NCBI GenBank assembly: GCA_020310875.1 | Contig: CM035407.1 | Span: 220,990,496 to 221,054,495, forward strand | DNA: 64,000 bases | Reading direction: 5' to 3' | Source: Ceratopteris richardii | Lineage: Eukaryota > Streptophyta > Polypodiopsida > Polypodiales > Pteridaceae | Shown: positions 34,194 through 46,387 of the stretch, one piece after another | Layout: every line of letters starts with the position of its first letter | How positions within the stretch are numbered: position 1 is the stretch's first letter | Translations under genes and position numbers: made by a program | The notes under the pieces: generated by a model | What the model was told of the DNA's origin: nothing | What the model saw: only the letters and a program-made list of their open reading frames with translations | Databases searched by the model: none

Positions 34194-34632
34194 GGACGAA
34201 ATTGGATGATATGGTTGTGAAATGTATTTTTGTTGGTTACAATTTAGAGAGTAAATTTTGTCAGCTATATCACCCACAAAGTCCATGCACATTAGTTAGC
34301 TATGATATAGTTTTTTTGTGGAGGATGGTGTACAATGTTTACTTTCATGTATCAAGGAGACATTGTTGTTTTCAACTTGTTTTCAATGGATGTGTATGAT
34401 ACATTATATACTATTTTCATTGGAGGACAATCAAATGTATCTCTTGGTGAGGCAATTTTTCAGCCTATGTAGGTTTGAATGATCAAACATATCATCCCTT
34501 TTTCTATCTAGATATTCATGATGCTTGATGAGAGAGCATATATTGATGATGCAAAAATATCTAGCCTTTGTGATGAGAATGAACCTAATTTTCTTTGATG
34601 CACATAATTCAAAAAATGGATGGTTATTGTAG
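34194..34632 (+). pseudogene. family A integrase C-terminus and linker fragment
   Basis: Reads KLDDMVVKCIFVGYNLESK, then YHPQSPCTLVSYDIVF, matching A1 residues KLDDKAVKCIFVGYSSESK and YHPQTKRILVSRDVVF. Later pieces correspond to the linker (SLCDENEP). Internal deletions and stops are frequent. It abuts the opposite-strand fragment 33901-34193 with no spacer. Confidence 0.82.
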
Positions 34633-35003
34633 ACTCGCAAACATGAAGGTCACAAGCTTCTAGTGGTGTAGATCAACTTTAATTGTCAATATATTTATGT
34701 TACTATTCAGTTCTATAAAGACATGCCTCTTAAAAGCTATGGAACTTCATAAACAACACTTGGAGAAGAAATCAGCATGCACACACACTCAAATGAGAGG
34801 AAGTACATAGTTAAAGCTTGAAAAAATACCCAATATTGATAGATATGGGAACTCCAAGCAAAGAAGGATATGGAAGAAAACAACCCAAGAAACAAGATGC
34901 AAAAAATTATTTTCTCTCAAATTCAAAAAGTGAGTTACAATTAGGGTTTTTGTTTTTCATACTTTTGGACATGGTGCTTTTCACATGAATTTTGGAGAGA
35001 AGT
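34633..35003. other. unassigned DNA
   Basis: About 370 bp of AT-rich sequence between two copia fragments without recognisable features. Confidence 0.4.
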
Positions 35004-35590
35004 TGTAAGAAATAATAGCATATAGGAATAGACTAGTAGACAAAGTCGCAAAAAATGCAGACAAAGATAGAAGTAGATTGAGAGATAGAGAACTCAAATT
35101 CTCAAATCACCAAGAGTAATGCAATTATGAAGATGTTGTTGTCCACCTATGCGCTCCCAATATGGATCTTAGATGGCAATCTAGATAGACTCTAGATGAA
35201 GGGCTTACTAGTGTGCAATGCTATGTAGAGCTACACATGGACCATGATTATATGGATTTTACAATGGGAGTCGATATAAACAAACGTAGTCATGAGAGAC
35301 AAAATAATCGACAAAATATACAATCTGACAATATCTCCACGACTAGAAGTCCTACCATCTCAGTCCTATGGGCTAGGGGGTACGCCCACCGAACCCCTCA
35401 AAAGGGTGGAAGCTCCCTCTCCACTCCCCCAATCATGGTTCTATGGGGAAACAGTATGGCACCACAAGGTCTTCATTTTTGCCTTGAGTGGCAACCCAAA
35501 GTTTGTGCCCTACTTGACCTGATATCTAGGCTCACAAAGATCATTTATTACCATCAATGGTCACACATAGGCCTCATCTAAATTGGAAGT
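35004..35590 (-). repeat. 3' LTR region of element D (boundary at 35004 only)
   Basis: The lower 65 bp match the 5' LTR end at 39272-39345. The upper limit is not defined because no second full copy exists; it should lie below the RNase H remnant that ends near 35620. The 122-residue open frame on the plus strand here (35213-35581) has no recognised domain. Confidence 0.55.
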
Positions 35591-35619
35591 TAGGGTTCCA
35601 CAAATGTCTGTGCTCTCAA

Positions 35620-37030
35620 AATGGATTATCCTCGTAATGGGGCCCTTACAACTAAGAGAACCATGGATCATTTGTATTCATATGCGCCAAAGGATCCTGC
35701 TCAAAAATACTGCTTCACATGCCACAACACATGTTGCTTTGTACTTAGCTAGTAGAAGATAATGCTACACTTGGTTGCTTCTTACTAATCCAAGAAAAAA
35801 TATTAGATCCTAAAGAAAAAGTGATTTTTTGGTATCAATGTCTCTTGCCCAATTTGAATCAAAGTTCCAATCAGAGATGATCCTTCTTCACAAAGAATGG
35901 TTCCTTTCACATACCTGAGTATATGCATGCTTGCCCTCCAATGCCTTTGGCAAGGATTAATAGAGAACATGCTTACTACTCCAACAGCATAGGGGATATC
36001 TGGTCTGCTATTGCACAAGTAGATGAGACTTCCAGCCAATGTCTTGTATCTTCCAATATCTATTGGAGATGAAGTATCTTCAATAGATAATTTAATGCTA
36101 ATCTCCATAGGTGTAAAAATCTCCTTGCAATCATCCATGTTGAATGCCTTCGAAATATAACTTTCATAGTTTTGTTGAGCAATGAAAATATTCCCTAATT
36201 CTAGCCATACTTCAATGCCTAAGCAATAATGCATTAAGCCCTATTTTTTCATTTCAAATTTTGAACTCATGGCATCTTTCGTTTGTTGAAGAATCACATC
36301 ATCATTTCCTATAGTCACAAGGTCATCTGCTTAGAGTAAACAAGCATAATCTTCTTCCCTCATCCCTTTAGAACATACAAGTTAGCATTAGAAGCACATC
36401 TTTTCAAACCTAGATCCAAAATATATTGATCCATCCACTAGTATCAGATTGTAGGGGCTTCTTTTGGCCCATATAATGCCTTCTTCAGCTTACATACCTT
36501 GTTTGAATGGGGAGCCTCAAACCCTAGTGGATGAGACACATATACCTTCTCCTTGAGGTCTCCATTTTGGGAATGGTAATTTGTACATCCATCTTATAGG
36601 TTGTCCATCATTTATGTGTATCCACAGCTAGTACTACTCCGATAGTAATCATCCTTGCAGTTGGGACAAATGATTCAAAAAAAAACAATCCCTTCAACTT
36701 GTGAGTAGTCTTGTGCAACAAGTCTTGCTTTGTACTTTTCCAAAATACCATCAACCTTGTACTTTATCTTTCATACCCACTTGGTGCCAATGACTTTGCA
36801 CTTAGGGGGTCCATCCACTAGTTCCCAAGTTCCATTTTTCATGATATTGTCGTATTTTGTTTGCATGGCATCTCTCGAATTCGGATGATGGAGTGCCTCT
36901 TCCACATTGGTTGGTTCCTTTGCTTGTTCTTGAATGATTTCAGCCATCAGTGTTGTATTTAAAATATGGATGCTTCCCTGTCTCTTCTCCTCTATTCTAT
37001 ATGACCACCTTGGTCCATCTATGCCCAAGA
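35620..37030 (-). pseudogene. copia RT and RNase H, element D
   Basis: RT opens at 37028 with EALHHPNSRDAMQTKYDNIM, NGTWELVDGPPKCKVIGTKW, continues KYKARLVAQDYSQVEGI, has the catalytic box as xADDLVTIGND (Tyr codon now a stop), then MHYCLGIEVWLE, YISKAFNMDDCKEIFTPME and SLIYLCNSRPDIPYAVGVVS. RNase H is represented by FSWISKKQPSVALSST and a short frame after it. Many frameshifts; the KTAFLNG segment is scrambled. Confidence 0.85.
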
Positions 37031-37599
37031 CTAGTGACTATGGGATGGTGTTTGTAGAATCATAGAGTTATCTCACCCAACATGGCAATGGCTTTTTTGC
37101 TTGGGTGATGACAAGTTGGTAACTTTCAAACTCATCATTTGAAGATGATGCTTCCTTCTCTTGTGTAGAAGGGATAGCTCTTGGGCTAGCTTCATAGTGG
37201 ATTGCTCATGCTTGATGATGAATTGGAAGCTCTCTTTTACTCCACTCCATGTGGCTACCCCTCCTTAAACACCACATCGCGACTCGCTATGATATTCTTA
37301 GCCTTAGGGTCGTAAAGCTCATAAGCCTATACATTTGATGCTTTTTTGTTGAAACTTGTTTCTCTCCTATCTAGAACATGTACATAATGTTCACTTACAA
37401 ATACTTTGAGATGCAACACAAATGGGTTTTTCCAAATGTAGGCCTCGTATGGAGTCTTTCTATCAAAGTGTTTTGGTGTAGCTTTGATTCAAGATGTAGA
37501 GGTCAATGTCGACAGCCTCTATCAAAAATTGATTTGGAAAATCCTTTCCCTTTAACATGCACCTTGCAATCTTAATGACGGTTTGATCCTAACATTCTG

Positions 37600-37905
37600 C
37601 AACACCATTTTGTTGAGGGTTATGTACCATTGTGATTTGATGCTTGATTCATTTTTTCTTGCAAAAGTCGTCAAATTTTGTTGATGTAAACTCACTACCA
37701 TCGTCTGTCATGAATTTCTTCTTCCTTGTTTTAGTTTCAACAAGCTCAAGCCATTCCTTAAACTTACCAAAACCTTTTTGAGCCTTATCACAAAGGAAGT
37801 ACACCCACATCTTCCTACTATGGTCACCAATGAGTAACATGAAGTAGGAAGATCTCCCTAGGTCCTGTGTAGGCTTTTTTCTACACAAGTCAACATGCAC
37901 CAACT
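37600..37905 (-). pseudogene. copia integrase core, element D
   Basis: MVHVDLCRKKPTQDLG (first Asp), SSYFMLLIGDHSRKMWVYFL, then KFMTDDGSEFTSTKFDDFC, where TDDGSEF holds the second catalytic Asp. The NGVAER segment lies below 37640 in another frame (HNPQQNGVAEC type). Confidence 0.82.
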
Positions 37906-37939
37906 CTAGAGGATAGCTCGCAATGTTCTTGCTTTCTTG

Positions 37940-38290
37940 TGGAAATGCCTTCCTCTACTGATTGTGTATCGTGCAAGCTTCAATTGTGAATCAATGGTAA
38001 GTCTGCAACCATATCATTGAGATGCATCTCCTTTAATACAAGGTATCTGATATGGTCAAATCTCTCATGCCATAGCTTACTTGTGCCCACACTTGTAGTG
38101 GTAATAGCAAACAACTCATAGAGGTTGTTCCTCCTTATGCCAATCTCAACAACATTGTTGTTACTATCCATAATCTTAGCTCTATAAAGGTCTTTTCTTC
38201 TCGTCATGTGATGAGAGGCACCACTTTCCAACACCCATGAGTCATTTGTTCTTGAACCTTCAGCCAAGGAGCATACCTTCTCTATCATAA
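37940..38290 (-). pseudogene. copia protease and pre-integrase, element D
   Basis: DSWVLESGASHHMTRRKDLY shows the copia protease active site with Glu replacing the catalytic Asp (normally DSGASHHM). It is followed by NNLYELFAITTTSVGTSKLW, HERFDHIRYLVLKEM, the pre-integrase zinc-binding region. Confidence 0.82.
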
Positions 38291-39255
38291 CAAATAACTC
38301 AAGCTTTGTTTCTCCAATGTTGGTAGACTCATTTCCCTTGCCACTTTTTGAAGAACCATTCTTCTCTTTTGCCTTTTTAATTCAATAGTCTTGAATTCTA
38401 TGGCCTTTCTTCTTGTAGTGGAAACACTCTTCCTTGAACTTCTTTTTGTCGTTCTTCTTTTTTGTCTCCATCTTTTGAAGATTCCACTTTGCGTCCTTTG
38501 TCATTTACAGTGAATGCAGTATCTCCTTTGTTGCCGACACTCCTTACCTTGAGCCATCGCTTCCCCTCCATAAAAAAGGCACTAAATTCTTCAAAAGTTA
38601 AAGGTTGAGTTCAAGCAATTACCTAACTATCAAACTTTGGTAGACAAATTTGAAGACAGTGTTGAGCTAGCTCCTAGCTTGACTTTTATACACGTTCCCA
38701 CCGTTTGATTACGTAGATTCTTTATGCAAGACAATTTCGAATTTGTGTTTGATTACGAGTTTCAGATTGATTCTCAATATATGCAATACTTCACAAGCCT
38801 TGTTAGTATGCTAAATGAGAGTCATAACATTATCCATAGTACTTGTAACTAGATCAGAGATTGCATCCGTGTTTCTACATTTCCAAGCATGTAAAAGATA
38901 AGCATTAGGAAGAATCATTCATCCATGATAAAAGGATCAGGTGTTTCTTGGGGCTCATGATCAATCCCAAGAACAACCTCTAGAAGCTCATATCAATCAC
39001 GAATAGAAGTTATTTAAAACTTCCACAAGTTGGAATTAGTACCGTCAAGATTACCTTCTGTGAAGGGTTGTGGTCGTATCCACAACATTGGAATGATCGC
39101 CAACATTGTTTCTCCTACATGTGATCCACCTACTCCTATTCACGAATCACCATGATTCCTAGTCATAGATGATGATGCATCACTTGAAATCTTCTCCCTG
39201 TGTTGTTGAATCTCTACAACCTCTACGTTCATGCTTCTACACCACTCAGAGCCTC
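38291..39255 (-). pseudogene. copia gag with degenerate zinc knuckle, element D
   Basis: Near 38415-38375 the minus strand reads CFHYKKKGHRIQDY, a CX2CX4HX4C knuckle with Tyr at the second and fourth Cys positions (single-base TGT to TAT changes). Upstream frames up to about 39230 include short gag-like pieces interrupted by stops. The start codon was not fixed. Confidence 0.65.
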
Positions 39256-39259
39256 CTAA

Positions 39260-39271
39260 GCTCTCATACCA
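39260..39271 (-). other. primer-binding site (initiator tRNA-Met)
   Basis: TGGTATGAGAGC directly after the LTR end CTTGCA, the same one-base variant of the initiator tRNA-Met complement as in element C. Confidence 0.85.
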
Positions 39272-39345
39272 TGCAAGAAATAATAGCACAATAGAATAGA
39301 CTAGTAGACAAAAGTTGAGCAAAAACGTAGACAAATTAGAAAATT

Positions 39346-40259
39346 TTGGTGCCCCTTCTACTCACCATTTTTTTTATTTCCTAAGTCAGGGATGGGGGCC
39401 CCAATAGGATAACCCACTCACAAGATAGACTATATCCGCTTGCTTCATCTTTCGAAGAAGACTTATATGTGACCTTCCAACACAAGGCCATTGTTCTATT
39501 GATCCCTAAGAATATTTGCTTTAGTATCTGACCTTCATCTTCTACTCATCATAGGTTTACTTTAGATCTCCAGGTTTTTCCCACTTAAATGATGCTTATG
39601 CTTCTTCCAAAAACTCCACCCCCCTAGACTCTATCATCATTAATAGGTATGTGGTAGGGCTTTTCGAGATCATGGTTGGTGGGCTTAATGATGTGCTACC
39701 TCATCTTTGTGGTGATGCTTGCAAGCCAAATGTATTAGCTACTCATTCCATCTAATTCCCTAGAGTTGTTGGGAGCATCTCCATTTGTTTCATCTCTAGA
39801 CATAGCAATGAGCTCAATAGAACGCACTCTCGTTACCCTACAAAACAGATTTGATTTCCTCTCCCAAAAACTTGTTTGGAAGGCTTCTTCAAATGTTTGT
39901 ATATAGTGATTATCTAAATGTTGACAACAATAATAATATGCTAAGAGGTAGCTAATATTAGGCCTTTGAGTCCTTGATTTCCACTGCGATGTCAAAGTTA
40001 AGTGATCATTTGTCAATATAAGCACGTGGGGTTCAATTTATGGCATCTCCCTTTTGGCACTCTTATATGGCTAGTCGTAGAAGGTTTGAGCTAGGTTTTT
40101 TATGTGGGGCTCTCTTGTGGATCAATTTTTCAAGACATAAGTTTGGGATGTTGTTGGCTATTTGAAGCTCAAGTGGGGTCAATTGTCACTAGTCCACTTG
40201 TTAAGTCACATCTGTTGGGTCTCAACTTGATTTACGATGTATCAACCTTAGTTGCACTC
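39346..40259. other. unassigned DNA
   Basis: No recognisable gene or mobile-element protein. It starts where the 5' LTR of element D is cut. Confidence 0.4.
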
Positions 40260-41800
40260 AAATTTTGAGGGTGCCTCCTAAAGACATCGTTGGATGTTAG
40301 AAACTCCCAATGAGGTTTGCTTGGCCTATCCTATTGTCCTTGGCCTTAGCATCTTCTTAGGCTAAGGTCTTATGAATCTTCAAGTGAGATGCCCAATAGA
40401 CCTAACCAAGATGGAGCGATGTCAATACGTATCATCCAACTTAAAGATATTGTTCAACTTATTAAGCTTTCAAGGGGTGGGTTTGGTCTATCATTTGTTC
40501 TCAATGGGTAAACTTTGTTCTCTCTAGCTCAAACCAAGTGAGTATGCTCACTTGGCGTCATAAAACTAGGTTGATGTCCCTAGGTTTCAATGAACTCCAT
40601 GGACATCATTGTCCCTATTGGAAATATTTTGAGCAATTTAATGGAGCTCCTCATTATGTACCTTGGTAGTAATTCCCAAGATCAATTCCAAATGATGTGT
40701 CCAGATGACCTTTTAAAAGTGAGGCAATGTCCCTAGGTAATGGTTGGCCTAAGGAAATAGTTGGGGCTCTTTAACTTAGGAGAGGAAACAATTGTGCATG
40801 AGTCATTTTGCTAAGCCTTTCTGAGAGGTTCCTTGATATGATGCCCTTAAGGTTAAGGCTCTCCTTGATTCAAAATTATGTGTCCAACTGTCCTCAGAAC
40901 ACAAGGGTGATGTCCCAAGGACCTAATGATTGCAAAGGATATCCTTGATCTAATTTAATATCAAATCGAGGTTAATTTCATATCGTCCTTTGCCCTTGAT
41001 CTTGATAGAATGATCTTGTATAGATTTCTTGCTTAGACCCTCGTTTCATTTCCAAATAAGCCCACCAAATTAAGGTGATGTCTCTAGGATTTACCATCTA
41101 GGGTCATCGTTGGGAGTTTAGATCTCTCTTTTGAAGTGCTAATTTCAAGATTGTCTGGACACTTAAGCATAGTCCTCCCCCTTTACGTCATGTTCATATG
41201 GACTCAATCCTTCTCGACTCCCATTGTGATTATTAATACACCCAAAACTATATGGCAAACTTGGGCAATGTCCATAGCGTGCATCAATGACGTCCCTATT
41301 GGAAGTCTTTTTGAGATTGATGAGAATTCTTAGATTGAGTATATTGGGGAGATTGTCTTGAGCTCTTAGGTTTATCTTGTCCTTGACCTAACTCTTGAAG
41401 TTTTGAGTCTTAATATCCCTCTTCACAAAGCCTTTTGCACTTAGTCTTTTCTCAACAACTTCAAAGTTACCTCTAGGCCTAAAAGCAATATCTCAACAAC
41501 CAAGGAGCCTTGGGACTACGTTGCAAAGAAATAGATATTCCCTTTTCTCGCCCACTCCAACTTGACTATCTTCTTGATTTAATATAATTCTCTTGTTTGT
41601 CACTCTTCTTGTAGACATAAGAGCTTCTTTCACGTGATGAATGACATCCCTCAGAGGTATTTCACAAGGCCATCATTCAACCACCAAATGACGAAGTCTT
41701 GGATTTAGGCAATGTCCCAAGGAAGTCTGAAGACTCTTTGGCCCTTATTCCCATATGTTGCAACCCTCCAAGGAAATCATCCCTTTGCTGCCTTTTATCT
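40260..41800. repeat. ancient ~155-190 bp tandem-like repeat array
   Basis: A theme of about 100 bp recurs along the stretch: TCAAATTATGTGTCCAA-like, then GGTGATGTCCCTAGG, then TCATCGTTGGGAGT or TCATTGTCCCTATTGGAA. The GATGTCCCTAGG word or a variant lies near 40418, 40573, 40725, 40908, 41076, 41264 and 41708. Successive intervals are mostly 150-190 bp. Units are diverged, with only core words well kept. No coding frame of note. Confidence 0.6.
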
Positions 41801-43373
41801 ACTACTTGTGCAACCTCTTTGAGGTGTTCTTGAGCTTTCCACCCTCTGTGGGTAAGTCGATGAGGTCATACTACAACCTCCACATCCATGTTTGCCCCTT
41901 TCAGTAGTCGTCCTAGCCTGGAATCCCTACAATGAGGCCAATTGCAAACAAAGCAACAACTTGCCACTATCTATTTGCACTCAAACTTTCCCTTTATGTT
42001 TGTCAATTAAAGTTAGGACACTGATGAACAAGTCTAGAATCTCAGTTTCCATCCATGAGCACCACTTTCAACTTCTTATCCCTTTTGTTTGTTCAAGGGA
42101 GCACAACATAGAAGTAAAGTCATAACTCGAAAGTCTATCGAAAGGTCGTTTTTGGATTATGGCATGGGAATGAGTTGCATCCCTACCTTTTTTTGCACAA
42201 GGTCACATCAAGGTCTTGTCGATAGTCCTATTGTAGACCTTTTTTGTGGTCACCTCAAATTGGTGCCCTTATTCTATTTCTTACATAAAAATTGATAAAG
42301 GAAGCTCTTAAAGCTTCACCACAACCACAATACTTGTATATGCCCTCAAAGGGCTGGAATGAAGAGCAGATAAAGAGAAAAGTGAAGCAAAAGATAAAAA
42401 TGATGCAACTTTAGCAATAACCTTTGAACTACGAGATAAAACCTAACCCTATCAAAGTTTTAGATATCTAAACTAACTAAACAAAGCTAAAAACGAAAAA
42501 AAAGTACCACACAAGTAAATAAGCTTTGAGAATAGTTACCTAGTAAAATCCAAGCATGATGTCCAACTTGACACCTCCCTTACAACGATACTAGTGCTTG
42601 ACATAGACCCATTGCACAACACACAAACCTACCAACATCAAGCAATCAATCTTCATCCACAAATTGTCAAATCGAGAGTTGTTGTAATGACCTTCGTAAC
42701 ACTAGAAGACACGCAGAAGAGGAAGAAATAAGCGCACGCACATGCATACACAAACATGCATGCACACAATACCAACTCATGAGCAAGACACGAGCTCTCC
42801 CAAGAAACTCACGACTAAATTAGAGAGGAGAAATGAACAAGATGTAGCAACTTACAGACAGGGTTGGTTCACACTTTTATATGCAAGTTTTAAAATTGAC
42901 CCCCTTTTACACTAATGTCTTATTTAGTGTCAATTCAAATGCAAAAAAAAAAAAGTTGGATTCTATAGGGTTAAAGAATCTCTCAAGAGAAGACCCTTCA
43001 AACTGCACGTGGACTTCATCAAAAGTGACTACCAAACATATTTCCTAAAAAAGTGGGCTTTAATACACAATTGACCAAATTGAAAGGGATTTTGAAAAAA
43101 TTGCAATGCATTTTTTCTCATCTCCCTCAATAGACTAGGTGAAAAGATAGTCATCCAAACTTCGATACACTTGGAACAATGTCAAACGTCCATACAACTC
43201 AAGGGTGTTATTGGTAGCAAGCTATGGCAACTGAATCATCAGACTGTATGATTTCCAATCACAGATTTCCATCCAAATGAGATTAAGGACAAGACAAATT
43301 TACTTAGGTACAAAGCAAGGGTTCCAAAATCTAGAGTTGATCGAAGGGTAAAGAGTAAATGATCCGTGCACAC
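41801..43373. other. unassigned DNA
   Basis: No gene recognised. Contains an A12 run near 42943 and weak sequence biases only. Confidence 0.4.
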
Positions 43374-43447
43374 CACTACAAGAAATTATCATGGCATTAA
43401 CACTACAATACGAAGTCTTGGGACTTCATAAAGGAAGCGACCCTTGG
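43374..43447 (+). repeat. possible CACTA-type terminus
   Basis: CACTACAAGAAATTATCATG resembles the common plant CACTA end CACTACAAGAAA, with a second CACTACAA 30 bp on and two short palindromes (AAGTCTTGGGACTT, CCCTTGGAATTGCAAGGG). No matching inverted end was found, so only one terminus, if any, is present. Confidence 0.4.
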
Positions 43448-44129
43448 AATTGCAAGGGACTACAATATTAGATAGATACAACATTGTACTAAAAAGTATG
43501 CAAAGAAGAGAGGCCTTTACTTGCCCATGGTCCTAACCGTTGCATCAAACATTACACCCAAAGTTTGCAATAAATACGTATAGCCTATTTGCGTTGGAGA
43601 CTTTTACTTGCCCATCGTTGAGATGTACACTGAAAATTCACAATAAACATACACTATATAGGTGTTAAAGACGTTTTCATGATCTGCATTCTTAAACTAG
43701 AATCATATTAACATATAACTGGTATGCTGGTTTGAAGTGTTGCTACTCAGATTAGAATGCTTGCCAAAATGACAAGCCTGTTGCTCGCTAATTGCAAGGG
43801 ACTACAATATTAGATAGATACAACATTGTACTAAAAAGTATGCATAGAAGAGAGGCCTTTACTTGCCCATGGTCCCAACCGTTGCATCAAACATTGCACC
43901 CAAAGTTTGCAATAAATGCGTATAGCCTATTTGCGTTGGAGACTTCTACTTGCCCATCGTTGAAATGTACACTGAAAATTCACAATAAGCATATACTATA
44001 TAGGTGTTAAAGACGTTTTCATGATCTGCATTCTTAAACTAGCATCATATTAACATAACTGGTATGCTGGTTTGAAGTGCTGCTACTCAGATTAGAATGC
44101 TTGCCAAAATGACAAGCCTGTTGCTCGCT
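43448..44129. repeat. 342-bp tandem duplication
   Basis: 43448-43789 (AATTGCAAGGGACTACAATA ... TTGCTCGCT) is repeated at 43790-44129 with about a dozen substitutions and a two-base deletion. The shared part starts just inside the possible CACTA terminus. Confidence 0.92.
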
Positions 44130-45493
44130 GGGCCTTTTAATTTTTCTGCTCAGCAAAATCGTGTCTTTGATTGAAGTAATTGATCCAGAACCAAAAAATA
44201 CATGCTTAAGATATTGATATTCGCCAAATTATTAAACCAATGCCGATGCAGTGAATTCAATATTAAATATGCGTAGCAGTACAGCTGGTTTGGCTCATCC
44301 GATACCTTATAATTTACAGAATTGAAGATTTAATTCATCTCTTTTCTGCTGTAATCCTACAATATTGGAATCTACAAATCCAAGAAGAATCATATATAAA
44401 TCTGTCACTCAATCCAAGAACACATTGGAAGGACTGATGGATTTCTTTACAAAGCCACTGTTCACTGTTAGGGAGGGAGAATATGGTGAATCTTACGAAA
44501 TCCAATAAAGAAGTTCCTTGCCTCAAAACATGCTTGCACACTCAATAAACTAGGTGAAGGATGCCCTCAAATCTACCACAAGAAACTCACAGGCCATTTA
44601 AGTTGTGGAATCTTTCTAGAAAAGATTCATATATATCACTTCACAAAGTAAAACTACCCTCACAATTCTAGATACATATCTTCATGACATCTACCTAGAT
44701 GAGTCCTGCATGCTTCACATGTTTTCTACTGATCCTTAAAGAATTGTCCTGCCTTGTTCCACTTCCTGATCAAAAACATAAAAGGGATTAGTTGGTACAA
44801 ACCTACTTCCTGATTAGTTGGTATAAACTCACTCAAAATAATGCATTCACCTCTATCATTTTCAGAGCTAGCTAAATAATTGGAGAGATTTTGATGTGTT
44901 CTTATGATCAGCTTTCTTGATTCTAGAAACCAACTTGCACGTAAAAGTTCACCTATCTAGCAATCTTAATTCCATGCAATCTATGAATGTCTCCATGTCC
45001 ATCACCATGGAACACTGAAATTTATGCGATCACGTTGTAAACAAGCAATGTTGGTACTAACTTTGCCATCACACGCATTAAAACTTTCTGGATCATCATC
45101 CTGCACAACCTCAGATTACATCACATCCTGTTTGACCTTAATACGAGATGGTTATGTACTATTTTCACTCAGTTTACTCATCAGCTCTTGATCACTTTAT
45201 TACCTGATTTTCTCATCCTGCACTAACTAGTTTTTCTCAAGCAGTATCTAAACAATTCAATTCTCTATTCTAGACGCTAAGTTCAACACTGGCGTTCTGT
45301 TCATCGTCTGCCTACACTTGAGCAGAGTCTGGCTGTCGCCTTCTAATTTTAGACCTTTGCTAAAAACATTACCTGCTATGCTTAGATAGGTCAATCTGTA
45401 GACAATTAATTTCAGACCTTGGTTAAAACTTACTAGATAAAGTTCCATTCTCACACGAGCAGACCTATGTCATAGCTTAAAAACTTGATCACC
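44130..45493. other. unassigned DNA
   Basis: No gene, RNA or strong repeat recognised in 1.36 kb. A weak repeat (CCTACTTCCTGATTAGTTGG) appears twice near 44750-44820. Confidence 0.4.
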
Positions 45494-46248
45494 TGTGAGC
45501 GCATGCAAGCTCTCACCTACTCATTCCCATGCTTTGTTCTAGGATCATCTGATACGATCCACCATGGCTCAGACTTACTACCTTCAGAGGACAGACCAAC
45601 CTATCGTGACTCTGTAAACTTCTGGTTTTGATAAAATTATGCACTTATTTGAAGGGGAATCAAGTGCAGTTCAATTAGCAGAACAAATGATTAGATTAAG
45701 ACCAGATTAAATCTTGTTCATTGAATACCCAACATTGATTGGAAACAGATCTGTGAGCGCATGCAAGCTCTCACCTACTCATTCCCATGCTTTGTTCTAG
45801 GATCATCTGATAAGATCCACCATGGCTCAGACTTACTACCTTCAGAGGACATACAAACTTCTGGTTTTGATAAAATTAGGCACTGATTTGAAGGGGAATC
45901 AAGTGCAGTTCAATTAGCAGAACAAATGATTAGATTAAGACCAGATTAAATCTTGTTCATTGAATACCCAACATTGATTGGAAACAGATCTGTGAGCGCA
46001 TGCAAGCTCTCACCTACTCATTCCCATGCTTTGTTCTAGGATCATCTGATAAGATCCACCATGGCTCAGACTTACTACCTTCAGAGGACAGACCAACCTA
46101 TCGTGACTCTGTAAACTTCTGGTTTTGATAAAATTAGGCACTGATTTGAAGGGGAATCAAGTGCAGTTCAATTAGCAGAACAAATGATTAGATTAAGACC
46201 AGATTAAATCTTGTTCATTGAATACCCAACATTGATTGGAAACAGATC
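45494..46248. repeat. three tandem units of ~258 bp
   Basis: Units 45494-45751 (258 bp), 45752-45990 (239 bp) and 45991-46248 (258 bp) start TGTGAGCGCATGCAAGCTCT and end GGAAACAGATC. The second lacks ~19 bp around GACCAACCTATCGTGACTCT. Units two and three share variants (AAGATCCACC, GGCACTGATTTG) against unit one, so the last duplication copied unit two or three, with the deletion later in unit two. Confidence 0.95.
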
Positions 46249-46387
46249 ATAGTAGTTGTGAAGCTTTATTAATGACCCGTGGGGGGAACAGATTGAGAAC
46301 TCTCCCTCTAGCCCCATGAGGGAGGAAAGAATCTCTACAAAAATTGGGCATATAGGTAAAAATTACAACATGAGAAAACCATACCAA
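46249..46387. other. spacer between repeat blocks
   Basis: Short unassigned stretch between the triplication and the next duplication. Confidence 0.4.

Larger units (their letters stand above)
35004..39345 (-). mobile_element. Ty1/copia element D, decayed
   Basis: Minus-strand element bounded by related LTR ends: 35004-35070 (3' end of the 3' LTR) and 39272-39345 (3' end of the 5' LTR), which share GAAATAATAGCA and AATAGACTAGTAGACAAA. Between them lie the primer-binding site, gag with zinc knuckle, protease, integrase, RT and RNase H in copia order. The 5' LTR is cut at about 39345, beyond which the two copies no longer match. Confidence 0.85.

Noticed and set aside
35213..35581. 122-residue plus-strand frame
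   Set aside because: Falls in the 3' LTR region of element D, shows no recognised domain and runs opposite to the element.
38409..38420. TTCTTCTTGTAGTG, resembling an inverted CACTA terminus that could pair with 43374
   Set aside because: It is the coding sequence of the zinc knuckle in element D (CFHYKKKG on the minus strand), and no sub-terminal repeats accompany it.
45494..46248. CRISPR-like repeat array
   Set aside because: Units are contiguous 239-258 bp tandem copies without unique spacers, in a plant genome.
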